Shown one piece after another: positions 45,007 to 54,347 of a stretch of 64,000 bases of DNA. Position 1 is the first letter of the stretch. Every line of letters starts with the position of its first letter. Made by a program: the position numbers and the translations under genes. Source of the DNA: Sediminibacterium sp. GTDB taxonomy: Bacteria > Bacteroidota > Bacteroidia > Chitinophagales > Chitinophagaceae. The stretch covers positions 1 through 64,000 of the forward strand of contig JANREK010000038.1 of the NCBI GenBank assembly GCA_030726065.1, written 5' to 3'. Under the pieces are notes generated by a model. The model made no database searches and had not been told where the DNA came from. It saw only the letters and a list, made by a program, of their open reading frames with translations.

Positions 45007-45942
45007 ATGGACAATAAACCAAGGATTGTTTTTATGGGTACCCCGGCATTCGCGGTTGCTTCTTTAAGCGCATTATTGCAAGCAAAAATGAATGTGGTGG
45101 GTGTGGTTACTGCGCCGGATAAGCCAGCAGGCAGAGGCATGCAGCTACAAAAAAGTGCAGTAAAAAAATTTGCCCTAGCCCATGACTTACCTATTTTACA
45201 ACCTGAAAAATTAAAATCTCCCGAGTTTTTTGAAGCATTAAAACAATGGCAACCGGACCTGCAAGTGGTGGTTGCATTCAGAATGTTGCCGGAGCAAATT
45301 TGGTCATTTCCCCCGATGGGCACCTTAAATGTCCACGGTTCATTATTGCCACAATACCGTGGCGCAGCACCCATCAATTGGGCCATTATTAATGGTGAAA
45401 AAGAAACGGGTGTCACCACATTTCAATTACAACATGCCATTGACACGGGCGCCATTTTATTACAGGATCTTATCCCTATTGCGCCTAATAATACCGCAGG
45501 TGAAATTCATGACACCATGATGGAAGTGGGCGCGCAATTATTAGTAAAAACATTGCATGGATTATTTGACAATAGCATTAAAGCAGTTCCGCAGGAACAA
45601 GTAATTGGCAATCTTGCACTACAACATGCACCAAAAATTTTTACCAAGGATTGTGAAATAGATTGGGAAAAACCATGTGCATCCATACATAATCTAATAA
45701 GAGGTTTAGCGCCTTTTCCTGGTGCTATTACAAAGATTGATGGGAAGATTGTAAAACTTTTTTTAACACAGATGATTGAAGGAATGCCAAAAGAAGCGCC
45801 AGGCAGTTTTATTACAGATGGGAAAACATTTGCAAAAATTGCATGTAAGGATGGATATATTGGACTATCGGATATTCAATGGGAAGGTAAAAAGCGCATG
45901 CCAATTATTGATTTTTTAAGGGGCTATAGAAAACCTACTTAA
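45007..45942 (+). CDS. fmt: Methionyl-tRNA formyltransferase
   Basis: 311 residues. Fmt formylates initiator Met-tRNA with 10-formyl-THF. Signatures: RIVFMGTPAFAVASLSALL, the anchoring loop TAPDKPAGRGMQLQKSAVKKFA, the catalytic core VVVAFRMLPEQIWSFPPMGTLNVHGSLLPQYRGAAPINWAIINGEKETGVTTFQL with the Asn-His pair, and the C-terminal OB-like domain ending in GKKRMPIIDFLRGYR. Leaderless expression of this gene would be notable, because leaderless mRNAs depend on formyl-Met initiation (inference). Confidence 0.97.
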   Translation: MDNKPRIVFMGTPAFAVASLSALLQAKMNVVGVVTAPDKPAGRGMQLQKSAVKKFALAHDLPILQPEKLKSPEFFEALKQWQPDLQVVVAFRMLPEQIWSFPPMGTLNVHGSLLPQYRGAAPINWAIINGEKETGVTTFQLQHAIDTGAILLQDLIPIAPNNTAGEIHDTMMEVGAQLLVKTLHGLFDNSIKAVPQEQVIGNLALQHAPKIFTKDCEIDWEKPCASIHNLIRGLAPFPGAITKIDGKIVKLFLTQMIEGMPKEAPGSFITDGKTFAKIACKDGYIGLSDIQWEGKKRMPIIDFLRGYRKPT

Positions 45943-45996
45943 CAAGAAAATAATAAAGTGCTAAACCTGCCTTAGCGACAGGTATTGTAAGTCAAT

Positions 45997-46728
45997 TTAT
46001 TTCAAAGCATTATTAAAATCCTCCAATGTTACAATACCTTGATGTCTCCAAGTTTCTTTGCCATTTTTAAAAATGATAAAAGTGGGAAGACCTTCAGAAT
46101 TCAATGCTTTCATCACATCAATATCATTGCCACCATCCACTGCTAAAAAATAAAAGGGGTTAGCGGGTTGTTTTTTTAATTCCGCTAAAACTGGCAACAT
46201 TTTTCGACATGGTGGACACCAATCAGCGCCAATATCCACCAAAACAATTTTGTTAGTTGCAATTACTTTTTCGAAATCCGTGGTGCGCATTTGTGGCACA
46301 TTACCTGCTCCATCCACAGGCAATCCATTCATTTTCCAATTGCTCATACCCCCTTCTAAATTAATTACTTTAAACCCTTTTTCAATAAGGTAAGTTTGGG
46401 CAGAAGCACTACGACCACCCGCTTGACAATAAATATAAATAGGCTGGTTTTTATCCAAATGTTGTGTACGATCTGTAAATTCAGTTTTGTCTATCCAATT
46501 CGCTTGCAAAGCGTGGGAAATATGACCGCCATTAAATTCATTGGCAGTGCGCACATCTAATACTTGAACGCCTGGCATAGCAATAGCTTGTTTAAAAGCA
46601 GCTGCCGTGATGGTTTCGCCGCTATTTGAACTTGCCGAGACTGTCTGATCCCCATTTGAGTTCGACTGTCCACAACTTACTAAAACAAGTCCCATACACA
46701 TAAGGGATACAAATAATTTACATTTCAT
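45997..46728 (-). CDS. Lipoprotein with fused rhodanese and thioredoxin domains
   Basis: 243 residues. A lipobox (LVLVSCGQ) is followed by a low-complexity linker. The rhodanese domain spans about residues 40-130: VQVLDVRTANEFNGGHI and the persulfide loop YIYCQAGGRSASA with Cys101. The thioredoxin domain spans about 145-243 with GADWCPPCRKMLPVLAEL (Cys171/Cys174) and the cis-Pro strand GLPTFIIFKNG. Both active sites look intact. Placement in the periplasm suggests a sulfur-handling or disulfide-reducing role; the electron donor and target are unknown. It starts nine bases after the RlpA-like gene's stop. Confidence 0.88.
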   Translation of the reverse strand: MKCKLFVSLMCMGLVLVSCGQSNSNGDQTVSASSNSGETITAAAFKQAIAMPGVQVLDVRTANEFNGGHISHALQANWIDKTEFTDRTQHLDKNQPIYIYCQAGGRSASAQTYLIEKGFKVINLEGGMSNWKMNGLPVDGAGNVPQMRTTDFEKVIATNKIVLVDIGADWCPPCRKMLPVLAELKKQPANPFYFLAVDGGNDIDVMKALNSEGLPTFIIFKNGKETWRHQGIVTLEDFNNALK

Positions 46729-46737
46729 AATATAGAA

Positions 46738-47527
46738 TTAATAAGTAACGGTAATTTGAAAAGTTTTGTTGGTGATTCCTAAAATTGCAACGGCAGCATC
46801 ACTCAACCTGTATTGAATTGAATTGCTTACATCCGGAAGCGCGTTAATCACTTTAGCGCAAATGGTTTTAAAATCAGCGGTGGTAATTTTTACAATTGTT
46901 CCAATGGGTATTTCATTAGTCAATATATAAAACTTTTTATCCTGCCATCCACTGATGCTTTTAAATACGGAAGCAGTTCCATCTAAGGTTTGAAATGAGG
47001 CAGATTTTTTTTGATCTGAAAATAATGTCGCAAAATAACCTTCATCTACTTTTGTTGTATTGACCCCTTCCCCTTGACGACTGATTAGTGCATTATGAAA
47101 ACTATCGTTGATTCTTGCTTTTTCTTTATTGGAAGAAATTACCTGCAATGTATTTTGACGCACTGTATCCACTTTTTTAACCGCCATATACTTGGATCGG
47201 TAATTAGATTTTCGTTTTACACTTCCTTTTTTTTGGGCAGGTCTTTTTCGAATTGATTTTTTTGGACTTATTTTATTTTTTGCGGTGGCCGTTTTTACAG
47301 TACTCCCCCTTTTTCGCAATTGTGGTCGCTGGCTTTTTTGCAACAGTGTTCGATCCCTTTTTTGGGGTTACTTTTTTGCTTGCGGTGGTATTTTTTTTAC
47401 TTGTTGTGGTCGTTTTTTTCTGGGGCCCCTGTTTTTTGGCTGATTTTACTTGCAAAGGGGCAATACTATACCAAGGCGCAAAAGCGCTTACTATTAACAA
47501 GAACAATAAAAGGCCATATTTAAACAT
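46738..47527 (-). CDS. RlpA-like secreted protein with an apparent +1 frameshift
   Basis: Two overlapping frames together make one sensible protein. The first (start 47527, MFKYGLLLFLLIVSAFAPWYSIA) gives a signal peptide and a K/T-rich linker. The second (ORF track 46738-47343) continues with KKSIRKRPAQKKGS and ends in a domain like the C-terminal double-psi barrel of Bacteroidota LysM/RlpA-type proteins (GTASVFKSISGWQDKKFYILTNEIPIGTIVKIT). Removing one G from the GGGGG run near 47310 joins them as IAKKGSTVKTATAKNK. It is either a sequencing error at a homopolymer or a real disruption. The start follows TACCTTTG by four bases. Next in line is the rhodanese-thioredoxin lipoprotein. Confidence 0.65.
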
Positions 47528-47531
47528 ACCG

Positions 47532-47539
47532 CAAAGGTA
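47532..47539 (-). promoter_or_regulatory. -7 element of the RlpA-like gene, four bases before ATG
   Basis: TACCTTTG (exact TAnnTTTG), CGGT, then ATG at 47527 on the minus strand. The TTG start of the ORF track at 47542 lies upstream of the element. Confidence 0.55.
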
Positions 47540-47602
47540 CAAAAATCAAGTGCAAAGAAAAGGCTAAAAATTAGTATGTTAACTAAATAGTATATGTAAA
47601 TA

Positions 47603-48964
47603 CTAGTAATTCAATATTCTCCATTCATTTGGGTAGTGATTATTCACTCTGTTGGGTAATAATTTAGCCCATCCAAGTGGAATTCCTTGATGCTTGATCA
47701 AATGCCATCCCACATTTCCGTCTAATTTTACATCCGCGCGTCTTAAGTAATTGAGCGCTGTTTGCGTATCCACTTCAAGGGTTGCAAAAGGTAAATTGGA
47801 CCAATAGCTCATTGCCAAAGCATGAGATGGAATAAAGTCCTTCCCTTTCACTGCACCCAAGTCCAATCCCAATTTTTTTACATATAAATGACTCAAAATG
47901 GACAAAATAGATGCTTCAAATAAACACGGAATTGCAATCATACTATTTTGATGTGTTAAGTATTGATGCGTAGCGGGTAATTCAAAATATGATTTTGCGA
48001 CCACTAATTCATTCTTTGATAAGGGGGTAAATTTAAATGAATCAGCAGCAGTAGTATTGTTATCGCTGGTTGCTTCTTTTTTAAATACAGAAATAAAAAA
48101 ACCTTCCCCTTTTATTTTGTCAGGATAAAATCTGAATCCTTGACATTGATGTTCGGGACTTTCACATGAGATAATATTCCAGGAAGCCGGCACTGGAATA
48201 TTAACATTCACCATTCCTGGTAAATTTGCAATTTGATCCATTATTTTTTCATCTTCTTCAAAGGAATAAGAACAAGTGGAATAAATCAAATAGCCACCTT
48301 CTTTTAAGGTATCCAACGACTCTTCAATGATTCTCTGTTGTCTTAAACTACAATGTTGCACATGATCCAAACTCCATTCTGAAATGGCAGAAATATCTTT
48401 ACGAAATAAACCGCTACCACTACAAGGTGCGTCAATCATCACTAAATCAAAAAAAGCAGGCAAGGCTTTAAAGTGTCCTGGATCATTCTGCGTGACAATC
48501 ATATTATCAGCGCCCCATTTGGTAATATTTTCCACCAAGATCGCATTTCGCCCTTTGATAGTTTCATTGGCAACGACCAATCCATCCTTAAACCAGTTTG
48601 CTAATAAAGTACTTTTTCCACCGGGTGCAGCACACAAATCAAGAACGATGGATGTGGTATCCATATTTAAGTGATGCAATATATGTTGTATAAACATACT
48701 ACTAGCCTCTTGCACATAATAAGCACCCGCATGCCATAAGGGATCTAACACAAATAGTGGCCGCTCATTTAAATAAAGCCCCTGGTCACACCATGACATA
48801 GGTTCAGCAGTATTTAAAAAAGAATGGGCTGCTTGATTAAATGGCTTATACTTATTTAACCTAACCGATGTGATTTGTTCCCCTTGGGCATGCACCTGTT
48901 CAAAAGCGATTTTATCAAACCCAGGCAAGCCTGCTAGTGAATCTAAAAATGGTGTAGGTAACAA
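47603..48964 (-). CDS. rsmF: rRNA (cytosine-C5) methyltransferase, RsmF/NOL1-NOP2-Sun family
   Basis: 453 residues. The SAM core shows the two family cysteines: VMIDAPCSGSGLFRKD (motif IV) and LIYSTCSYSFEEDE (motif VI), plus QEASSMFIQHIL and LDLCAAPGGKSTLLANW. The C-terminal extension (LNYLRRADVKLDGNVGWHLIKHQGIPLGWAKLLPNRVNNHYP) matches RsmF-type enzymes with a PUA-like tail. It should methylate a 16S rRNA cytosine; the exact position is not readable. The start is a TTG at 48964, forced by an in-frame TAA directly before it. Last gene of thyA-folA-methyltransferase-rsmF. Confidence 0.9.
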   Translation of the reverse strand: MLPTPFLDSLAGLPGFDKIAFEQVHAQGEQITSVRLNKYKPFNQAAHSFLNTAEPMSWCDQGLYLNERPLFVLDPLWHAGAYYVQEASSMFIQHILHHLNMDTTSIVLDLCAAPGGKSTLLANWFKDGLVVANETIKGRNAILVENITKWGADNMIVTQNDPGHFKALPAFFDLVMIDAPCSGSGLFRKDISAISEWSLDHVQHCSLRQQRIIEESLDTLKEGGYLIYSTCSYSFEEDEKIMDQIANLPGMVNVNIPVPASWNIISCESPEHQCQGFRFYPDKIKGEGFFISVFKKEATSDNNTTAADSFKFTPLSKNELVVAKSYFELPATHQYLTHQNSMIAIPCLFEASILSILSHLYVKKLGLDLGAVKGKDFIPSHALAMSYWSNLPFATLEVDTQTALNYLRRADVKLDGNVGWHLIKHQGIPLGWAKLLPNRVNNHYPNEWRILNY

Positions 48965-48979
48965 TTATTTATATTTAAA

Positions 48980-49777
48980 TTAATATCTAATGGTAAAATG
49001 TTGCTTTTGTTTATTTTCTTTTCTAAAAAACACAATCCCTATATAAAATAAATCTATGGTTAAAGTTACTTCCTCCTGCTTTTTAATTTCGGTCCAAGCT
49101 TTTTCCATTTCACTACTCCAATAAATATCATCAAAAATTAAAATAGACTGTTCGTTTACTTTACTTAATAAAAGTTTAAAATATTCCATCGTAGGTGCGT
49201 AGCGATGATTGCCATCAATATACACCATACCAATATGCGGGATTGAATTTAAATATTTTGGAAGGCTTGTCGCAAAATCGCCTTCGACAATATGTATATT
49301 TTTCAAATCTAATGAATCAAAAGTAGTTTGGGCTTCTTTCGCTATTGCAGGTGCTCCTTCCATGGTGACCAAGGTTTGGTTCGGTAGGGACATGGCTAAA
49401 TAACTCGATGTTATACCAAAGCAAGTACCCATTTCTAAAATATTATCGGGATTGAAATAAACACCCATCCGATATAATAATTGGCTTATTTTTTTTTGTT
49501 TCAGTGCCGACTTCGCAATGCTGTTGATTGATCTTTTTTTTAATTCAGATGTTCTTGAACCCGCACCTCGATCTAAAACTTCAATTACGCTTGTATTCGA
49601 TTCCAACAATTTTCTTTGCGACTCTATCTCTAACGCATTTTCAGGTGTGTTGTTTTTATTTAAAACATTTCTAATAAAATCGTAAACAAAAGGAGAATGA
49701 ATACCATGACCCTTGCCGTTGGAAGCGGTTAAATAATATTTAATAAATTTTATAGCGAGCTGGACGTTAGAATGCAT
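48980..49777 (-). CDS. Class I SAM-dependent methyltransferase (O-methyltransferase-like)
   Basis: 265 residues. The SAM-binding motif is NILEMGTCFGITSSYLAMSLPNQTLVTMEGAPAIAKEAQ, then NIHIVEGDFATSLPKYL and the motif MVYIDGNHRYAPTMEYFKLLL with ILIFDDIYWSSEMEKAW. This is the Methyltransf_24/caffeoyl-CoA-OMT-like layout. The N-terminus FIKYYLTASNGKGHGIHSPFVYDFIRNVL is characteristic of a conserved Bacteroidota group of unknown substrate. It lies three bases after folA and 15 bases before rsmF, so it is translated as part of the thyA operon. Confidence 0.82.
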   Translation of the reverse strand: MHSNVQLAIKFIKYYLTASNGKGHGIHSPFVYDFIRNVLNKNNTPENALEIESQRKLLESNTSVIEVLDRGAGSRTSELKKRSINSIAKSALKQKKISQLLYRMGVYFNPDNILEMGTCFGITSSYLAMSLPNQTLVTMEGAPAIAKEAQTTFDSLDLKNIHIVEGDFATSLPKYLNSIPHIGMVYIDGNHRYAPTMEYFKLLLSKVNEQSILIFDDIYWSSEMEKAWTEIKKQEEVTLTIDLFYIGIVFFRKENKQKQHFTIRY

Positions 49778-49780
49778 ATT

Positions 49781-50272
49781 TTATTTTCTTTGCCAACATT
49801 CAATATCGAATGAATAAGAATGCTTTTCATCACTATTGTAAAAAGTGGATTCCTTCTTTACCCAATCCTCATTTAGTGCTGGGAAAAAAGCATCTCCTTC
49901 AATGGTGGTATGCACCCTAGTCAGCATGATGGTGTGTGCTGAAGGCAAAGCAAGTTCATAAATTTGACCACCCCCAATAACCATTAACTGTTTGTAATCC
50001 TGTTTCGTTGCTAAATTCACAGCATCCTGCAAAGAATGAACCAATGTAGCTCCATTGGTTTTAATATTTTTTTGATTCGATAAAATTAAATTTAAGCGTC
50101 CAGGCAACACCTTATTCCCCAAGGATTCAAAAGTTTTTCTTCCCATAAGTATCGGTAAACCCCAGGTGGTATTTTTAAAAAAACGCATATCCTTAGGCAA
50201 GTGCCATAGTAATTGATTATCCTTCCCAATCACATTATTATCAGAAGCAGCAACGACTAAGGTAATATTCAT
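49781..50272 (-). CDS. folA: Dihydrofolate reductase
   Basis: 163 residues. DHFR regenerates tetrahydrofolate with NADPH. Landmarks: VVAASDNNVIGKDNQLLWHLPKDMRFFKNTT, with an acidic active-site Asp in the PKDMR helix, GLPILMGRKTFESLGNKVLPGRLNLILS, and LMVIGGGQIYELALPSAHTIMLTRVHT. It is directly downstream of thyA (11-base gap), the usual pairing because thymidylate synthase oxidises the folate that DHFR reduces. Confidence 0.96.
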   Translation of the reverse strand: MNITLVVAASDNNVIGKDNQLLWHLPKDMRFFKNTTWGLPILMGRKTFESLGNKVLPGRLNLILSNQKNIKTNGATLVHSLQDAVNLATKQDYKQLMVIGGGQIYELALPSAHTIMLTRVHTTIEGDAFFPALNEDWVKKESTFYNSDEKHSYSFDIECWQRK

Positions 50273-50283
50273 AATACTAATTT

Positions 50284-51078
50284 TTATACTGCTACAGGTG
50301 CTTTTATAGATGGATGTGATTGGTAATCTTCCAGAGTAAAATCGCTAAATTCAAAACTGAAAATATCTTTCACTGCTGGATTTATTTTCATGCTAGGTAA
50401 AGGGAAAGTGGTTCTGGACAATTGCAATTGCGCTTGCTCCTCATGATTATTATACAAATGAACATCGCCAAAACTGTGCACAAAATCACCATATTGTAAA
50501 TCGCACACCTGTGCAACCATCATTGTTAATAATGCATAGGAAGCAATATTAAAAGGCACACCTAAAAAAACATCAGCGCTTCGTTGGTATAATTGACAAC
50601 TCAACTTTCCATCTGCAACATAAAACTGAAACATATTATGACAAGGCATCAATGCCATCTTTGATAAATCACCCACATTCCATGCACTTACAATTAATCG
50701 TCTACTATCGGGTGTAGTTTTAATTTGATGAATTAAAACTTTAATTTGATCAACAACAACACCATTCGCCCCTTCCCAACTGCGCCATTGTTTTCCATAT
50801 ACCGGACCCAAGTCCCCATTTTCATTCGCCCATTCGTCCCATATACGAACTCCGTTATCTTTTAAATATTTAATATTGGTATCCCCTTTTAAAAACCATA
50901 ACAATTCGTAGATGATACTTTTAAGATGTAATTTTTTTGTCGTGACCAAAGGAAAGCCTTTGGAAAGATCAAATCGCATTTGATATCCAAAACAACTTTT
51001 GGTTCCTGTACCTGTTCGATCGGTTTTCGGAGTCCCTTCGTCAATAATATGTTGTAATAAATTCAGGTATTGTTGCAT
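50284..51078 (-). CDS. thyA: Thymidylate synthase
   Basis: 264 residues from [15 protein letters not shown], the same length as E. coli ThyA, so the ORF-track start at 51096 is too long. The catalytic cysteine is in [42 protein letters not shown]. Substrate-binding [35 protein letters not shown] and the late [21 protein letters not shown] are intact. It makes dTMP from dUMP with methylene-THF. The ATG follows TAAATTG by exactly four bases, as at tsaC. First gene of a four-gene operon. Confidence 0.97.
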   Translation of the reverse strand: MQQYLNLLQHIIDEGTPKTDRTGTGTKSCFGYQMRFDLSKGFPLVTTKKLHLKSIIYELLWFLKGDTNIKYLKDNGVRIWDEWANENGDLGPVYGKQWRSWEGANGVVVDQIKVLIHQIKTTPDSRRLIVSAWNVGDLSKMALMPCHNMFQFYVADGKLSCQLYQRSADVFLGVPFNIASYALLTMMVAQVCDLQYGDFVHSFGDVHLYNNHEEQAQLQLSRTTFPLPSMKINPAVKDIFSFEFSDFTLEDYQSHPSIKAPVAV

Positions 51079-51082
51079 AGTG

Positions 51083-51089
51083 CAATTTA
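51083..51089 (-). promoter_or_regulatory. Putative -7 element of thyA, four bases before ATG
   Basis: TAAATTG, CACT, ATG on the minus strand; same heptamer and spacing as tsaC. It supports the 264-residue start. Confidence 0.45.
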
Positions 51090-51113
51090 CAACCAATACC
51101 CATTATGTAGAAA

Positions 51114-52316
51114 TCATTTTTTTGACTTTCTTCTAGCCAATTCCTTTCGGATTAACAATAATTCAAGGCTAGTTTGACCATTTACGCTTGAATTTTCCTG
51201 CGCACGACGCATCAAGTAAGGAATCACATCCTGTATAGGTCCAAAGGGCAAATACTTACTAACATTGTAATTTTCCAAAGCCATATTAAAGCTGATGTGG
51301 TCACTCATTCCAAACAATTGTGAAAAGTGCACTTTAGGGTCATTATTTGACATGCTTAATTCTTGCATTTTGGTCGCAATAATTAAATTACTCTGTTCAT
51401 TATGTGAAGCTAAAATCAAGGAAATGTTTGCTTTGTTTTGAATACAATATAATGCTGCAGCATCAAAATCGATGTCTGTGGCATTTTTGTCATCATGAAT
51501 AGGCGAAGGATAATTCATCGCCAAAGCACGTTCTCTTTCTTTTTCCATATAAGCCCCACGCACTAATTTCACACCTAATAAAAAATTGCCTTCCACTGCT
51601 AGCTGATGAGAAATTTTTAAAAAATGTAAACGATCGTGTCGATATAATTGATAGGTATTATAAACCACTACTTTTTCTTTATTATACACACCCATCAATT
51701 CTATGGCCAATCGATCAATCGGATCCTGAATCCAAGTTTCTTCCGCATCTATTAAAATGCCAATTCCTTTTTCATTGGCAACATCACAAATTGCATACAT
51801 TCTTTCTCTAACTCTATCCCACTCGGCAGTTTGGCTTTCGCTATCATGGATACCACTTCGTAATCGAGGGGCTTCGTTCAAAGTTTCTAATAAATTCATA
51901 CTGGCCAACCCTGTTAATTTTACACTAACAAAGGGCACATTTTTTTCAGTGGCAGCAAATTCAACTGCTTCAATAATTTTTTCAGTTACTGCATCAAAAT
52001 TTTCTTCACCTTCTTTTGCTTCCACCCCATAATCCAAAATAACTTGCACCCCATAAGATCCCAATTGCTTAGTCACCCTTGCCGAATCCTCTAAGGTTTC
52101 TCCGCCAACGAATTGTTTGAAAATGGTACTACGAATTAACCCATTAATAGGCAATCCCGACTTCATTAAAAATGGTGTCACATTGGTTGCAATAGATACA
52201 ATTAATGGGCTTTGAATTACAGTAAATAAAAAATTGGCTTTAAGTAAATCGGCATTTGACTTATAGGCAAATGCATTCTGTGTATTATCTAAAGATAGGT
52301 TCATGCTAACGTTCAT
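51114..52316 (-). CDS. Proline dehydrogenase (monofunctional PRODH)
   Basis: 400 residues. FAD-dependent oxidation of proline to pyrroline-5-carboxylate at the membrane. The (beta/alpha)8 barrel landmarks are VILDYGVEAKEGEENFD, VSVKLTGLAS, ILIDAEETWIQDPID, VVVYNTYQLYRHDRLHFL, LGVKLVRGAYMEKERERA, ILASHNEQSN and the substrate motif YLPFGPIQDVIPYLMRRAQENSS. No P5C dehydrogenase domain is fused and no such gene is adjacent. It lies upstream of thyA on the same strand with a 35-base gap that contains the thyA promoter element. Confidence 0.93.
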   Translation of the reverse strand: MNVSMNLSLDNTQNAFAYKSNADLLKANFLFTVIQSPLIVSIATNVTPFLMKSGLPINGLIRSTIFKQFVGGETLEDSARVTKQLGSYGVQVILDYGVEAKEGEENFDAVTEKIIEAVEFAATEKNVPFVSVKLTGLASMNLLETLNEAPRLRSGIHDSESQTAEWDRVRERMYAICDVANEKGIGILIDAEETWIQDPIDRLAIELMGVYNKEKVVVYNTYQLYRHDRLHFLKISHQLAVEGNFLLGVKLVRGAYMEKERERALAMNYPSPIHDDKNATDIDFDAAALYCIQNKANISLILASHNEQSNLIIATKMQELSMSNNDPKVHFSQLFGMSDHISFNMALENYNVSKYLPFGPIQDVIPYLMRRAQENSSVNGQTSLELLLIRKELARRKSKK

Positions 52317-52367
52317 TCGTACTGCAAATATCGGTTGTTCTGCTTATACGACAAAAGAATAAATAAG

Positions 52368-53087
52368 CTAAATTGCTTGATGATTAAAGGGTTGTAAAAC
52401 CATTTCACTCACCACGCCAGAACTAGGCTGTTGACACAAAAACCAAATGGATTTTGCAGCTTCCTCTGCTTGTATCATTTTTTCTCTTTGTACTCTTAAA
52501 TCAATATTATCCCAGAAAGGTGAATCTACCCCGCCAAGATACACTTGTGTAATTCTTATTTCAGTTCGTTTCAATTCCTCCCTGATAGATTGCATCATTC
52601 CAACCAACGCATATTTACTTGCGCAATAAGCTGCAGCCCCCGACATAGGTATTTTGCCTAAAATTCCAGGAATATTGATAATAAGTCCCTTTTTAACCTC
52701 TACCATTTTGGGCAAAATCGCCTTTACTATTTCAAAAGTGCTCAATACATTCACTTGGTAGGATAATTGCATATCTGATACCTGCAATTGATTCAAAGGT
52801 TTAATAATACCAATCCCCGCAGCATTAATGTATATATCAAATGCCTCATTTTCAATTTTTTTTACAAAGCTTTGAACTGAATCAGAATTGGACAAATCCA
52901 CTTCTAATATTTGCGATGCCGGCAATTGATTAGTTTCTGCAATTAAATTTAATTTAGCTAACTGACGCCCAGCAATCCACACTTGTGCACCACTGTTATA
53001 TATTAACTTAACTAAATGGGCTCCAATACCACCTGTAGCACCTACAATGAGTGCTTTTTTATTTTTTAAACTATCCATATGATTCAT
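52368..53087 (-). CDS. Short-chain dehydrogenase/reductase
   Basis: 239 residues, classical SDR. Cofactor loop KALIVGATGGIGAHLVKLI, NAG-type motif YINAAGIGIIKPL, and the catalytic region GAAAYCASKYALVGMMQ (Tyr-x3-Lys), with a preceding GILGKIPMSG. The basic residue after the second strand (WIAGRQLAKLN) suggests NADPH use. The substrate is unknown. It could start at M1 or at MDSLKN three codons later. The 51-base gap to the PRODH gene may allow co-transcription; it is divergent from the dipeptide epimerase. Confidence 0.88.
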   Translation of the reverse strand: MNHMDSLKNKKALIVGATGGIGAHLVKLIYNSGAQVWIAGRQLAKLNLIAETNQLPASQILEVDLSNSDSVQSFVKKIENEAFDIYINAAGIGIIKPLNQLQVSDMQLSYQVNVLSTFEIVKAILPKMVEVKKGLIINIPGILGKIPMSGAAAYCASKYALVGMMQSIREELKRTEIRITQVYLGGVDSPFWDNIDLRVQREKMIQAEEAAKSIWFLCQQPSSGVVSEMVLQPFNHQAI

Positions 53088-53168
53088 TCAATTTCTATAA
53101 TAACAAAGCAGCAGTCAAATTGTTTAAATAAACAATGTAAATTTACCTGTAACTTAAAAAATAGTTAA

Positions 53169-54266
53169 TTGAAGATTGTAGCCACACATATTTACCAATT
53201 CAAAATTCCAATGGTCCCTTTTACCATTGCTACAGGGACCATGCATTACGCACAAAATATACTCATCAAAGTAGTGACTGATCAGGGGATTATTGGTTAT
53301 GGCGAGTGCTCGGCTTTTCCTATGATTGTGGGTGAAACACAACAAAGCTGTTATCTGTTAGCGAGGGATTTTGCTGCCTTTTGGAAAGGTAAAAATCCAT
53401 TAGCAATTACAGAACGACTCAGCGAACTTGATTTGATAATAGCTGGGAATTATACCGCCAAAAGCGCATTTGATATGGCCTTGTACGATATTGCAGCAAA
53501 ACATGCCAACCAAACATTGTATGCTTTTTTAGGCGGGCAACAAAAATCCATCGAATCTGATTTAACCATTGGCATTAATACCCCTCAAAAAATGGCAGGA
53601 CAAGCCATTGATTTTGTCGCCAAAGGCGTGCGCATTATTAAAGTAAAGCTTGGTAAACATCCAACAGAGGATGTGGAAAGAATTAAAGCAATAAGAACTG
53701 CCATTGGAGATGAAATTATTTTACGTATTGATGCAAATCAAGGCTGGTCATCCGATGATGCATTAGGCGTATTAAGGAATCTGTCAAAATATAATATTGA
53801 ATTTTGCGAACAACCGATGCATAAGTACGAGGACGACTTTTTACCTGCGCTATGCAAGGCTTCCCCTATAAAAATAATGGCTGATGAATCGGTATTTACA
53901 CACCATGATGCACGTAAACTGATTGCACAAAAAGCATGCGATTCCATTAATATCAAATTTTCAAAAAGTGGCGGCATTCAAGAAGCCATAAAAATTCATG
54001 ACCTTGCCAAACAACACAACATTCCATGCATGATGGGTGGTATGCTCGAAAGCAGATTGGCGTTGAGTGCAAAAATGCACTTTGCAATGGCACATGACAA
54101 TATCAAATATTACGATATGGATACTTGTCTGTTAGGTCATTTGGCTGACCCGGTTATTGGTGGTGTTCAATTTACCGGTATGCATTTAAACATCAATAAC
54201 GCTCATGGAATTGGCGCAGAAGTAGATCCCGCGTATTTAGCAAATTTAGAAAACTGCATTGTTTAA
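53169..54266 (+). CDS. Dipeptide (L-Ala-D/L-Glu) epimerase
   Basis: 365 residues of the muconate-lactonizing subgroup of the enolase superfamily. The catalytic lysines are in RIIKVKLGKH (KxK) and KFSKSGGIQEA; metal ligands are in RIDANQGW, FCEQPM and ADESVF. The C-terminal MMGGMLESRLALSA and YYDMDTCLLGHL residues match dipeptide epimerases that recycle murein L-Ala-D-Glu. The N-terminal capping loop YGECSAFPMIVGET is typical. The start must be the TTG at 53169 because a TAA precedes it in frame. Substrate assignment is by family only. Confidence 0.87.
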   Translation: MKIVATHIYQFKIPMVPFTIATGTMHYAQNILIKVVTDQGIIGYGECSAFPMIVGETQQSCYLLARDFAAFWKGKNPLAITERLSELDLIIAGNYTAKSAFDMALYDIAAKHANQTLYAFLGGQQKSIESDLTIGINTPQKMAGQAIDFVAKGVRIIKVKLGKHPTEDVERIKAIRTAIGDEIILRIDANQGWSSDDALGVLRNLSKYNIEFCEQPMHKYEDDFLPALCKASPIKIMADESVFTHHDARKLIAQKACDSINIKFSKSGGIQEAIKIHDLAKQHNIPCMMGGMLESRLALSAKMHFAMAHDNIKYYDMDTCLLGHLADPVIGGVQFTGMHLNINNAHGIGAEVDPAYLANLENCIV

Positions 54267-54347
54267 AGAGATACAGCTTTAATATCGTTTTTCAATTCAT
54301 CTTATTGTCACACAAGTTTGTATCTTTACTTTACAAAGCACAACACT

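Noticed and set aside
45961-45990. CCTG/CAGG and GCTAA/TTAGC pairing after fmt
   Set aside because: Competing four- to five-base stems without a T-run; not enough for a terminator.
47253-47567. Plus-strand hydrophobic ORFs 47253-47567 and 47320-47523
   Set aside because: Antisense of the lysine-rich linker of the RlpA-like gene; poly-F/V composition comes from AAA/ACC codons read backwards.
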